Shown piece by piece: positions 34,271 to 41,387 of a stretch of 64,000 bases of DNA. Under the pieces are notes generated by a model, which was not told the DNA's origin, made no database searches, and worked only from the letters and a program-made list of their open reading frames with translations. The stretch's first letter is position 1, and each line of letters opens with the position of its first letter. The position numbers were made by a program, and so were the translations under genes. This stretch comes from Bog-532 sp963833835 (GTDB lineage: Bacteria > Actinomycetota > Actinomycetes > Streptosporangiales > Streptosporangiaceae): the NCBI GenBank assembly GCA_963833835.1, contig CAWHZI010000014.1, positions 434,001-498,000 on the forward strand, written 5' to 3'.

Positions 34271-34285
34271 CTCTCGAAATGAGAC
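34271..34285. promoter_or_regulatory. Imperfect 15-bp inverted repeat upstream of mimA
   Basis: CTCTCG-AAA-TGAGAC: the TCTC/GAGA core and spacing of the perfect copy at 34784-34798 are kept, while the outer and inner arm positions mismatch. It is about 130 nt upstream of the mimA ATG, between mimA and the 93-residue gene, where an activator of mimA would bind. Confidence 0.45.
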
Positions 34286-34335
34286 ACTGCCCTTGACCTG
34301 GGAAAACTTGACTTGACCCGGCCGTCGCTTTGGGG

Positions 34336-34617
34336 TCAGTTGTCCGGAAAGACCGCGCTGCGCAATTCCGCGAGCCGGTCCTGGACCGTCTCGGCCACGT
34401 GCCGGTTACCCTCCGGAGCGGGCGCGATGCCCAGGCATCGCAGCAACTCGGCCGCGGGGGCACCCGGATCGCCACCCTGACCCAGCGTGGGGTGCAGCCC
34501 CTGGTCCGTTAGATGCTCGAAGACCAGGTTGACGATGCTCCACTGGTTGAACGTCTCGTCGACAGTCTGGTCATTTTGGTCATCGACGGTCTCGGACTGA
34601 GATTGCACTGGTTCCAC
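34336..34617 (-). CDS. Small acidic protein upstream of mimA, unknown function
   Basis: 93 residues from GTG 34617, chosen because AGGAGG lies 5 nt before it; ATG 34635 lacks such a site. The N-terminus is rich in Glu, Asp, Gln, Ser and Thr (V-E-P-V-Q-S-Q-S-E-T), then W-S-I-V-N-L-V-F-E-H-L and a Gly/Pro hinge lead to a second helical part (E-L-L-R-C-L-G-I-A-P-A-P). No family recognised. It precedes mimA by 191 nt on the same strand and probably opens the operon. Length and acidity recall small regulatory or coupling proteins, but there is no motif support for that. Confidence 0.65.
   Translation of the reverse strand: MEPVQSQSETVDDQNDQTVDETFNQWSIVNLVFEHLTDQGLHPTLGQGGDPGAPAAELLRCLGIAPAPEGNRHVAETVQDRLAELRSAVFPDN
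34589..34603. promoter_or_regulatory. Imperfect 15-bp inverted repeat inside the 5' end of the 93-residue gene
   Basis: GTCTCG-GAC-TGAGAT: again TCTC-N5-GAGA with 3-nt spacing between arms. It overlaps codons 5-10 of the small gene upstream of mimA. The third copy of the same pattern within about 530 bp. Confidence 0.35.
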
Positions 34618-34783
34618 AGCCACCTCCTGGCGCATGATCGACGTAGCGACGTGATCTGAGTTGGAGGGCCCGATGGGGGTACATACCCGGTGGGGCATAC
34701 CGAGGTGGCGGTGAGGAGATCCTCCGCCTCGAACGCGACGGGCGCAACAGGTCCGACCCAACGCCGGCCCTGCTACCTCGGCG

Positions 34784-34798
34784 GTCTCAACATGAGAC
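34784..34798. promoter_or_regulatory. Perfect 15-bp inverted repeat in the mimR-mim divergent region, candidate MimR site
   Basis: GTCTCA-ACA-TGAGAC, perfect 6-bp arms and 3-nt spacer, 125 nt upstream of the mimR ATG and 167 nt upstream of the small leftward gene. The region 34618-34922 has no gene and should hold both promoters. A lone TGAGAC half site also occurs at 34890-34895, close to mimR. Two related sites lie toward mimA. Confidence 0.55.
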
Positions 34799-34922
34799 AG
34801 CACGTGGGGGAGGGACGTTTAACGTTTCGTTTAGCTTGGTAACAGCCACGTGAACGGATGCTCACTCCCCGCAGGCTGAGCCTCCAGCCTGAGACATCCG
34901 TCCGCACGGTTCAGGAGGCACC

Positions 34923-36758
34923 ATGGTGCAGGCAGCAGTGCCGCTGCAGGCAATGAGCGGCAGTGCTCGGCTGGCGAAGGCCCGGGAACGTTTCCTGGCC
35001 TCAGAGCCGGTCGGGCCGAAGGAAGTACGAGAGCCAATTTTGACGTCCTGGCGCCGGTCCCGCGACTGGTCCGTGGCGGCGGATCGTATCGACCTGCGAT
35101 ACACCCGCGACCCTGACCCGGAGACCGCGCTGGCCCGCAGCGCCGAGCCGGTGCTCCGGCAGCTGCACGAGCAGCTCGACGGGCAGCCGATCAGCATCAT
35201 CCTGACCGACTCCAACGGCCTCGTGCTGTCCCGGCTGACCGCCGACCACGACCTGGAACGCCATCTGGACGGAGTCATGCTGGCCCCCGGGTTCAACTAC
35301 TCCGAGGACCTGGTGGGCACGAACGGCATCGGGACCGCCCTGGAGGCGGGCCGGCCCACGCACGTGTTCGGCCACGAGCACTACGCCGAGCACCTGGAGG
35401 GCCTGGCCTGCGCCGGGGTACCGATCCACCACCCCATCACCGGCAAGACGGTCGGGGTCATCGACCTGACCTGCTGGCGCAAGAACGCCGACCCGCTGCT
35501 GGTCGCGCTGGTCAAGAACACCGCCGAGCAGATCACCCAGTCGCTGCTGAGCGGCACCAGCGGCCGGGAGTTCAACCTGCTCGAGGAGTACGTGCGGGCG
35601 TGCCGGCGCACCGGCGGGATCGTGCTGGCCATCGGCAACGACGTGGTCATGATGAACGACTACGCCCGCCGCATCCTGGACCCGGCCGACCAGGCCGCGC
35701 TGATCGGCCAGTCCGCCGAGGTCCTGGCCCGGCGGCACTCCGGCGCGGTGACGGCCGAGCTGCCGACCGGCCTGCGAGCCCGGATGTACTGCCGCCCGGT
35801 GGACACCGACACCCCGTTCAGCGACGGCATCGTGCACGTGAAGCTGCTCGAGAGCACGCCCCGCCCCGCGGCCAGCAGCCCGGGCAAACAGGGGGCCAAG
35901 GCCACGATGTTCCTGCCCGGCCTGGTCGGGACCGGCGTGCTGTGGACCCGGGCGTGCCGGGAGGTCGAGACCGCCTACGAATCGGCCGAGTGGCTGACCC
36001 TGGAGGGCGAGGCCGGGGTGGGCAAGATGGCCCTGGCCCGGGCCGTGCACCAGCGGCGCAACCCGGCGGGCCGGTTCCACGTCATCGACGCCGCCTCCGC
36101 GACCGGCGCGGACTGGCTGGTCACCGCGCGCAGCGAGCTGCTGGACGGTGAGGGCGTGCTGGTCATCCGGCATGTCGACGCGCTGAACACCAAGCAGGTG
36201 CACGCGCTGTCCAGCGCGTTGCAGGAAGCCCGCGCCGCCCGCCGGCACCGCATCTTGCGGGTGGTCGTCACGCTGAACCGCAAGGACGCACGGGCCGACC
36301 TGACCAAGCTGCTGCGGTTCTTCCCGGCCACGGTGGAACTGCCGCCGCTCCGGCATCACATCGAGGACCTGCAAGAGCTGGCGCCGTTCTTCCTGGCCCG
36401 GCTGAGCCAGCACGGCCGGGTGGTCTGCTCCCCCGAGGCCATGCAGCTGCTCATGCGGTCCAGCTGGCCCGGTAACGCCGGCCAGCTGTGGCAGGTGCTG
36501 CGCAAGGTCGTCCAGCGCCGCCGGGCGGGCTTGATCCAGCCCAGCGACCTGCCGCCGGAATGCTGGACGGTGAGCCGCCGGCTGCTCAGCCCGCTGGAGT
36601 CCATGGAACGCGACGCGATCGTGCAGAGCCTGCTCGACTGCGACGGTAACAAGGTGAAGGCGGCCGAGGCGCTCGGCATGTCGCGGGCCACGATCTACCG
36701 GAAGATCCACGAGTACGGCATCGTGACCCCGGGTCCCGCGCCTGCCTCTGCTTCTTGA
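34923..36758 (+). CDS. mimR: AcoR-type transcriptional activator MimR
   Basis: 611 residues, divergent from the mim operon. The N-terminal half has a GAF-type sensor (about 60-330) with L-V-G-T-N-G-I-G-T-A-L and H-H-P-I-T-G-K-T-V-G-V-I-D-L. The central AAA-like region keeps a Walker A (E-G-E-A-G-V-G-K-M) but has a changed Walker B (V-I-R-H-V-D-A-L) and no G-A-F-T-G-A loop, so contact with sigma-54 is not expected; actinobacteria lack sigma-54. A Fis-type helix-turn-helix N-K-V-K-A-A-E-A-L-G-M-S-R-A-T-I-Y-R ends the protein. MimR in mycobacteria activates mim genes with acetone-type inducers. Confidence 0.9.
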   Translation: MVQAAVPLQAMSGSARLAKARERFLASEPVGPKEVREPILTSWRRSRDWSVAADRIDLRYTRDPDPETALARSAEPVLRQLHEQLDGQPISIILTDSNGLVLSRLTADHDLERHLDGVMLAPGFNYSEDLVGTNGIGTALEAGRPTHVFGHEHYAEHLEGLACAGVPIHHPITGKTVGVIDLTCWRKNADPLLVALVKNTAEQITQSLLSGTSGREFNLLEEYVRACRRTGGIVLAIGNDVVMMNDYARRILDPADQAALIGQSAEVLARRHSGAVTAELPTGLRARMYCRPVDTDTPFSDGIVHVKLLESTPRPAASSPGKQGAKATMFLPGLVGTGVLWTRACREVETAYESAEWLTLEGEAGVGKMALARAVHQRRNPAGRFHVIDAASATGADWLVTARSELLDGEGVLVIRHVDALNTKQVHALSSALQEARAARRHRILRVVVTLNRKDARADLTKLLRFFPATVELPPLRHHIEDLQELAPFFLARLSQHGRVVCSPEAMQLLMRSSWPGNAGQLWQVLRKVVQRRRAGLIQPSDLPPECWTVSRRLLSPLESMERDAIVQSLLDCDGNKVKAAEALGMSRATIYRKIHEYGIVTPGPAPASAS

Positions 36759-36834
36759 GCGAGCGGCTGGTCGCGGGGACGGCCGGTCGCGGGGAGCGGC
36801 TGAGGCGGGGAGCGAGCTGAGGCGAGCGTCCGGG

Positions 36835-36862
36835 CTGAGGCGGGCGTCATTGCCCGCCTCGG
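36835..36862. terminator. Hairpin between mimR and the small leftward gene
   Basis: CTGAGGCGGGC (36835-36845) pairs with GCCCGCCTCGG (36852-36862), 9 Watson-Crick pairs plus a wobble and one more pair, loop GTCATT. It lies between convergent stops and could serve both. The preceding 36766-36834 contains imperfect GCTGAGGCGGG and GGTCGCGGGGA repeats. Confidence 0.65.
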
Positions 36863-36876
36863 CGGCTAGGGGAACG

Positions 36877-37077
36877 TCAGGCGGCGGTGGTGACGGCGGC
36901 GTCTTCGGCCGCGAGCGCCAGGGCCGTCGGGAAGTTGTCCCCGGTCCCGCAGAACACGCGGCGTCCGTCCGCGCGGGTGCGGCGCAGCAGCACGGTGAAC
37001 TGCTCGCCGGTCTTCTCGGTGCAGATCACAAAACCGTCGTCGAGCAGACGAGACGTAAGATCGATCAATTCACTCAT
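36877..37077 (-). CDS. Small hypothetical protein
   Basis: 66 residues from ATG 37077: M-S-E-L-I-D-L-T-S-R-L-L-D-D-G-F-V-I and then T-G-E-Q-F-T-V-L-L-R-R-T-R, ending in an Ala-rich helix. The composition, with an amphipathic helix, beta hairpin and helix, looks like a folded protein rather than a shadow, and no alternative gene occupies the DNA. No family recognised. Convergent with mimR; a weak ribosome binding site only. A longer in-frame start at 37242 gives an unrelated, Cys-rich N-terminus and was not preferred. Confidence 0.5.
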   Translation of the reverse strand: MSELIDLTSRLLDDGFVICTEKTGEQFTVLLRRTRADGRRVFCGTGDNFPTALALAAEDAAVTTAA

Positions 37078-37417
37078 CCTCAGCCATTCCTCACATGGTG
37101 CGACAGGTGAACCAAAAGTCATGACGCACACGCTGTGTGTAATGTCGCTTACCGACGAGTCATGGTAACCACGAGCCGGGCGCGCCTGCAGGCATCTCGG
37201 CGCACATGTCTTTATGATCTTTCCGACTTTCCGGCCCGCCAATGTGGGTCAAGAGCCACTGACCTGCGCATTTATGGGTCTTAGGGCAGAAATTCGGTCC
37301 TCGGATCGACGGTCACAATTCTGCGCCCTATTAGTCGGGTGTCACCGTTTTGTCACTAATGTACGAAGAAACGGTAACGACCGGCGCCCAATCTCCTGTG
37401 CGGCCAGCACCGTATCA
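37078..37417. other. Intergenic region, divergent promoters likely
   Basis: About 340 bp, clearly lower in GC than the neighbours. An inverted repeat of 10-bp arms with one mismatch (GTCACCGTTT at 37341-37350, AAACGGTAAC at 37369-37378) lies 40-77 nt upstream of the lipoprotein ATG. No RNA gene or open frame recognised. Confidence 0.4.
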
Positions 37418-37998
37418 ATGATCGTGCTCCGTCTTTTTGCTGTCTTTTGTGCCGCGGGCACGGCCACTGTCCTGATCACCGGGTGCGGGAGCGGTCCGGC
37501 GGGGCGCGGGCCGGCCGCGGGCCCGCCGGCTCCGCGATCAGTGCCGGTCAGCTCCGCGGGTACGTGGCCGCGGTGGAGGCGGTCCGGCTGCCGGTCAACC
37601 GCCTGCTCGATGAGGCCGATCCGATCCTGGACGCCTACCGGGACCACCGGATCACCCCGGCGGTCGCGGCCCAGCGCATGGGGGCGATGGAGCAGGAGTT
37701 CGCCGCGCTGGCGGTCGAGATGGCCACGATCACACCGGCCAATCCCGCACTGGCCCGGATCAACGCGCCGTACGCGCACACGTACGTGCTGGAGGACAGC
37801 TACCTGGCCACGCTGGCCTCGGATCTGGGGGACGGGACGTTCGCCAACCTGCCCAACACCCAGGATCAGCAGCGGCTCGCCATCATCGAGTGGCGGACTG
37901 AGCTCCAGGTCGCCGCGCTCCGGGCCGGCTACGAGCTGCCCGCCGACCTGCAGCAGGCGGGCCGGGGCGAGATCGCGCCCGGCCTGAACGGGAGCTAG
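37418..37998 (+). pseudogene. Small lipoprotein with a probable one-base frameshift
   Basis: From ATG 37418 the frame encodes a clear lipoprotein signal: M-I-V-L-R-L-F-A-V-F-C-A-A-G-T-A-T-V-L then I-T-G-C, followed by a Gly/Pro/Ala linker. Around 37500-37545 the sensible frame shifts by one base (one base missing), continuing as S-A-I-S-A-G-Q-L-R-G-Y-V-A-A-V-E-A-V and a helical domain to the stop at 37998. The helical part (about 150 residues) reads like an all-alpha extracytoplasmic domain of unknown role. The total span is not a multiple of three. Real mutation or base-call error in a very GC-rich stretch. Confidence 0.6.
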
Positions 37999-38035
37999 CT
38001 AGACCGCGGCGGGGCCGCGCGGGGGCGCTCCCGGC

Positions 38036-38089
38036 CGGCCGGGAGCTGACGGGCGGCCGGGAGCTAGCGGGCGGCCGGGAGCTGACGGG
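38036..38089 (+). repeat. 18-bp tandem repeat, three copies
   Basis: Unit CGGCCGGGAGCTGACGGG at 38036-38053, 38054-38071 (GCTAGC variant) and 38072-38089, then a partial fourth. It covers the stop and last codons of the leftward TetR remnant, repeating R-Q-L-P-A-A-type codons; the middle unit supplies the TAG stop. A similar CGGGAGCTAGC occurs at the lipoprotein stop. Confidence 0.6.
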
Positions 38090-38600
38090 CGGCCGCGGCG
38101 TGGCCGTCGATCAGGATGTCCAGGGTGCGGTGGAACCGGACGGCGAAGTCCAGGCCGGCTCCGGTCCGCACGGCCTCGGCAAAGTTCGGGTACGCCGCCG
38201 GGTCTGGAGCCGGCGGCCCGGGCTCGGTGCCCTCGTGACCCGGGGTCTGGCCGGCCTCGGCCAGGGTGTGCCCGACCACGAACATCATCACGCTGTTGAG
38301 CGTGTCCATGGCCAGGGCCAGGGGCACGCCCTGGCTGGTCATGACGGCCAGCCCGGCCTCCAGGATGCGGACCGCGCCGGGTGAGTTCACCGGCCGCGTG
38401 GCCACCGCCCCGAGCACTCCTGGGTGGGCCAGTAGCACGTCACGGAACCGGGTGGCGACCGTGCGGACCGCCTCCGGCCACGGCTGGCTCTGGTTCGGGT
38501 CTGGGTCCAGCTCCAGCGCCAGGTCGCCCGCGGCCTGCTCCAGGACCCGCTCGACCATGCCGTCCAGCAGCGCGGCGAGATCATCGACGGCGATCCGCGC
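38064..38600 (-). pseudogene. TetR-family regulator lacking its DNA-binding domain
   Basis: The leftward frame encodes the ligand-binding half of a TetR_C_1 (tetracycline-repressor-like) regulator: A-L-L-D-G-M-V-E-R-V-L-E, then F-R-D-V-L-L-A-H-P-G-V-L-G and the dimerisation helices with D-T-L-N-S-V-M-M-F-V-V-G-H-T. In the family this starts right after the helix-turn-helix. Here, upstream of about 38595, the frame changes to sequence antisense to a rightward fragment, with no helix-turn-helix. The frame itself stays open to 38747, but that N-terminus is Asp/Arg/His-rich shadow. It is best read as a 5'-truncated gene. Confidence 0.65.
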
Positions 38601-38606
38601 CGCCGC

Positions 38607-38825
38607 GTGCTGTCCGGGCTCAACCTGGAGGACCCGCGGGACCTGTTCACCATCGCGATCATCGAAGACGCCGACCCCGAGGAGATCCCGATGTGGATGG
38701 CACGCATCGCCCCGGTCGAGGAGCGCCGTCACGAGCGCATCAAGCACCTGGTCGGCGAGCCCACCCTGAACGCCGTCTACCAGGTGGTGGCGGAGGACGA
38801 CCTGTCCCGGCCGATCCCGGCGTGA
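38607..38825 (+). pseudogene. Fragment of an unknown protein, 5' end missing
   Basis: 72 codons from a GTG, also readable further upstream without a start: L-N-L-E-D-P-R-D-L-F-T-I-A-I-I-E-D-A and E-E-R-R-H-E-R-I-K-H-L-V-G. This has the composition of a real helical C-terminus, ending D-L-S-R-P-I-P-A 25 nt before the GDPD gene. No family recognised. It begins exactly where the TetR remnant loses homology, so both genes appear to have lost their 5' ends in one event. It might still be a short expressed gene. Confidence 0.4.
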
Positions 38826-38850
38826 GCGCGGCCCTTACGGTGATTCCACG

Positions 38851-39555
38851 GTGATTCCTGCGGTGATGATCTCGGCGCACTCGGGTGGGGCGGAACGGGC
38901 CCGGCCCGGGTCGCTGTCCGCGTACCAGGCCGTGGTGTCGTCCGGGGCCGAGTACGCCGAGTTCGACGTCCGCCGGGCCGGCGACGGGACGCTGGTGGCT
39001 CAGCACTCCGCGGACGGCCGGGACAGCCGCGGCGGCCCGGACGGGGAGCCGGTGCTGGCCGCGCGCGAGGTCATGGAGGTACTGGCGGCTGGCGGCGTGC
39101 GCGGCCACGTCGACCTCAAGGGGACCGGGTTCGAGCGGGAGGTCGTCGAGCTGGCCCGGTCGTCGTTCGGGCCGGACGGCTTCGTGGTCACGACCGCCGA
39201 TCCAGGATCGGTGGCGGCGATCGGAGCCGAGTTTCCCGCGGTACCGGTGGGCCTGTCGGTCGGGTTCGGCCCGGCCTCGATCACGCGGGACCTGCGGCGG
39301 CTACGGTGGCCGCTGTCGTTCCCGCTGGCCGCGGTGCAGGCCAGCGGGGCCAGCTGGGTGGCCATGAGCTACCGCTACACAAGGCCCGAGGTGCTGGACC
39401 GCTGCGTGGCCGCGGGCCTGCGGATCATGGTCTGGACGGTGAACGACGACCGGCGGCTGGCCCGGTTCCTGGGCGACCCGCGGGTGGCTATGGTCGTGAC
39501 CGACCAACCGGAGCACGCGGTCGCGCTCCGGGGCCGGCAGGCGGCCCCGGCCTAG
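38851..39555 (+). CDS. Glycerophosphodiester phosphodiesterase family protein
   Basis: 234 residues (GTG 38851; ATG 38866 possible). GDPD TIM-barrel signs: S-A-H-S-G-G at the first strand, A-E-F-D-V-R with the metal ligands, V-A-Q-H-S for the catalytic His, H-V-D-L-K-G, V-W-T-V-N-D-D and V-V-T-D-Q-P. Shorter than the classical secreted GlpQ and without a signal peptide, so a cytoplasmic GDPD. It would release glycerol 3-phosphate from glycerophosphodiesters. Its TAG stop overlaps the convergent hydrolase stop in the palindrome CTAG. Confidence 0.87.
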   Translation: MIPAVMISAHSGGAERARPGSLSAYQAVVSSGAEYAEFDVRRAGDGTLVAQHSADGRDSRGGPDGEPVLAAREVMEVLAAGGVRGHVDLKGTGFEREVVELARSSFGPDGFVVTTADPGSVAAIGAEFPAVPVGLSVGFGPASITRDLRRLRWPLSFPLAAVQASGASWVAMSYRYTRPEVLDRCVAAGLRIMVWTVNDDRRLARFLGDPRVAMVVTDQPEHAVALRGRQAAPA

Positions 39556-40490
39556 TCCCCGGCCGGGAGCGTGGCGGCCCACTCGGTGAGGATCTTGGCG
39601 TAGCGGGGCGGGTCGAACTGATGCATCATGTGCAGCGCGTCCGGTGCCGACACGTAGTCGACCTTCACCCCGGCCGACTCCATCAGGCTCCGCGCTCGCT
39701 CAGCCTGGAAGTCAGACAGGGCGCCCAGCAGGTCGCCGGTCTCCGGGTCGACCATCCGCCCGTGGTGGGTCATCAGCACGGGCGTCTTGACCTGCGGGAG
39801 CATCCGGTCGTGCGGGCAATTGAGGGCGACGGTCCCCTCGTAGAACACCCGGGCCCACTCCGGGTCGTACTCCTTGAGATTCTGCGAGGGCTCGTCGCCG
39901 AGCGGGAAGAGCTGCAGCATCTTCGACGGCGACGTCCGCACCGCCGCGACCAGCCCGGCCCAGTCCCCCACGCTCCACTGGTCGCCGAGGTAGTTGCGGT
40001 ACAGCTCGAACATCACGCCCGCCGCCTGGCGGATGGGGTGCCCGTAAGCCGGGACGAGCTCCGAGGCGAAGAACGGCGCGTCCTCGCACAGTGCGGCCCG
40101 GATCTGCCCGGGCATGGCGAACGCCGACAGCCAGGCGGCCAGGAGGCCGCCGGAAGAGTTACCGGCCGCGATGACCGGGCGCTGCACGACCAAGGCGATG
40201 AAGCGAACCAGGTCGTTGCCGAAGTTGTCGAGGCTGTACCGCTTGGGCGTCCAGCTGGTGCGCCCCTGGCCGCGCAGGTCCACCGCGAACACGTGGAAGT
40301 CGGCCGACAGGAGGCGCATCGCCTCCTCGTAACCCCACCACGACCCGGTCTGCTCGGGGATCAGCAGCAGCGCCGGGAGGTCGGGCGACCCGGCCTCGGC
40401 GTAGTTCATGGTGACCTCACCGAGGTCGACCTGCTGCTCGGGAAATCCGTGCGGGACGAAAACGTCACGCGAGGCGGGGTCGCCGGCCAT
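39552..40490 (-). CDS. Alpha/beta hydrolase
   Basis: 312 residues from ATG 40490 with AAGGAGAG upstream; an upstream ATG at 40559 lies in the tmRNA terminator and was rejected. The fold shows L-L-L-I-P-E-Q-T-G-S-W-W-G at the oxyanion region, V-D-L-R-G-Q-G-R-T, the nucleophile elbow A-G-N-S-S-G-G-L-L-A, and a C-terminal Asp and H-M-M-H for the triad. Cytoplasmic esterase/hydrolase-like enzyme, substrate unknown. Transcribed leftward directly downstream of ssrA, from which a strong terminator separates it. Confidence 0.83.
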   Translation of the reverse strand: MAGDPASRDVFVPHGFPEQQVDLGEVTMNYAEAGSPDLPALLLIPEQTGSWWGYEEAMRLLSADFHVFAVDLRGQGRTSWTPKRYSLDNFGNDLVRFIALVVQRPVIAAGNSSGGLLAAWLSAFAMPGQIRAALCEDAPFFASELVPAYGHPIRQAAGVMFELYRNYLGDQWSVGDWAGLVAAVRTSPSKMLQLFPLGDEPSQNLKEYDPEWARVFYEGTVALNCPHDRMLPQVKTPVLMTHHGRMVDPETGDLLGALSDFQAERARSLMESAGVKVDYVSAPDALHMMHQFDPPRYAKILTEWAATLPAGD

Positions 40491-40515
40491 GGCTCTCTCC
40501 TTGGGTCGCCGAGAC

Positions 40516-40559
40516 ATGACGAAGTGCCCGGCCGCTGGGCGGCACGGGCACTTCGTCAT
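40516..40559 (-). terminator. ssrA terminator
   Basis: 15-bp perfect arms (40516-40530 and 40545-40559) extended inside by a 5-bp GCCGC/GCGGC stem with a one-base bulge and a 3-nt loop: nearly a 20-bp stem. It begins one base past the 3' end of tmRNA. One of the strongest hairpins of the window. Confidence 0.85.
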
Positions 40560-40560
40560 C

Positions 40561-40933
40561 GGTGGAGGTGGCGGGAATCGAACCCGCGTCCTTCAACACA
40601 TCACCAGGGCTTCTCCGGGCGCAGCACTGCTTCGATTTTCTCGGCCCCAGCATTCACGCAGGCAAGATGCTGACGGGCCCAGCCACTGTTAGATGTCCCG
40701 CACCAGTCCCGTGACCGAGCTGGCAGGTAAGCCCTCTAGCTGATGCCAGACACCGGGTCGAGAGCAACCCCGGGCTGACAAGTGTCTAACTCGCCTCAGG
40801 CGGCGAGAGCGACACTAGTGCGCGTTTTATTGGCACTTATTCGTTTGCGATCGCAGTGATTTACGAGGTCACGACCGCAACCCTCGGCCCGCTTCACCTG
40901 GATCATCCATCGAAGTCGAAACCGTTCACCCCC
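40561..40933 (-). ncRNA. ssrA: Transfer-messenger RNA (tmRNA)
   Basis: About 373 nt. The 5' end GGGGGUG pairs with CACCUCC near the 3' end (six canonical pairs and one G-U), giving the tRNA-like acceptor. The 5' part contains the universal GGTTTCGACT-type segment and the 3' part the T-arm GGTTCGATTC. The tag frame runs 40834-40796 and encodes A-N-K-T-R-T-S-V-A-L-A-A then UGA, ending in the L-A-A degradation signal. The full CCA is not encoded (ACC then G). With SmpB, 2.6 kb upstream, it rescues stalled ribosomes. A strong hairpin follows. Confidence 0.96.
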
Positions 40934-41051
40934 TATTGAATTATCAGCCGGACGTCGCACGCGATGCCCTGCTCTGCCCGACCGTACACCTCTAACACCA
41001 AACGGCCAACCACGATTCCCGCAGCCCCCACCGGGTCCGGGGGTGTGGAGA

Positions 41052-41091
41052 ATGGCGCATTGCCCACACCCCGGTGTGGGCAATGCGCCAT
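41052..41091. repeat. 19-bp perfect inverted repeat
   Basis: Left arm 41052-41070 (ATGGCGCATTGCCCACACC), 2-nt CC centre, right arm 41073-41091. The strongest palindrome of this gap. It could form a cruciform, or act as a terminator or a REP-like element. Confidence 0.75.
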
Positions 41092-41149
41092 CGCCTACGG
41101 GGGGTGGACTTGCCGCGAGGGTGTCCAGGGGTCATTCTCCCGGACGGGA

Positions 41150-41194
41150 GACCCCCGCGGGCGGCGGCGGTGGCCGATCTCGCCCGCGGGGGTC
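41150..41194. repeat. 14-bp perfect inverted repeat
   Basis: Arms GACCCCCGCGGGCG at 41150-41163 and its complement at 41181-41194 around a 17-nt loop. It lies between two other hairpins. Confidence 0.65.
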
Positions 41195-41224
41195 GACCGG
41201 CAGGGTCGGAGCCGGTCCGGATGT

Positions 41225-41251
41225 CCGGGCCTCCCCCGAGAAGAGGCCCGG
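41225..41251. terminator. 9-bp hairpin downstream of the PBP-like gene
   Basis: CCGGGCCTC at 41225-41233 pairs with GAGGCCCGG at 41243-41251; 9-nt loop. It is 137 nt past the stop of the PBP-like gene and the nearest hairpin to it, so a candidate terminator for that leftward transcript. Confidence 0.45.
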
Positions 41252-41387
41252 CTCTCTCACGCTGACTGGGGCCGCAACCCCCGAGCGATCCCAGTCACCA
41301 GGTAAGACGTCGGAAAGTAGTCATTTGGTTGCACTGGGTGGCTCGTTTTTTATAACAAAGGGATCTCGGGGTGAGAGAGCGGGGCGG

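Larger units (their letters stand above)
40934..41387. other. Intergenic region with a chain of GC-rich palindromes
   Basis: About 450 bp between the ssrA 5' end and the stop of the PBP-like gene. The part next to ssrA (40934-41040) should hold the ssrA promoter. Three perfect or near-perfect inverted repeats follow within 200 bp (listed separately). No open frame there is credible. Confidence 0.5.

Noticed and set aside
34145..34335. Sigma-54 promoter for mimA
   Set aside because: No clear -24/-12 GG/GC pair, MimR lacks the GAFTGA loop, and actinobacteria have no sigma-54.
35001..36710. 569-codon leftward frame
   Set aside because: Antisense to mimR; no motif and shadow composition.
40561..40620. 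A separate tRNA gene (GGTTCGATTC T-arm present)
   Set aside because: The T-arm belongs to the tRNA-like end of tmRNA; no anticodon arm at the right distance.
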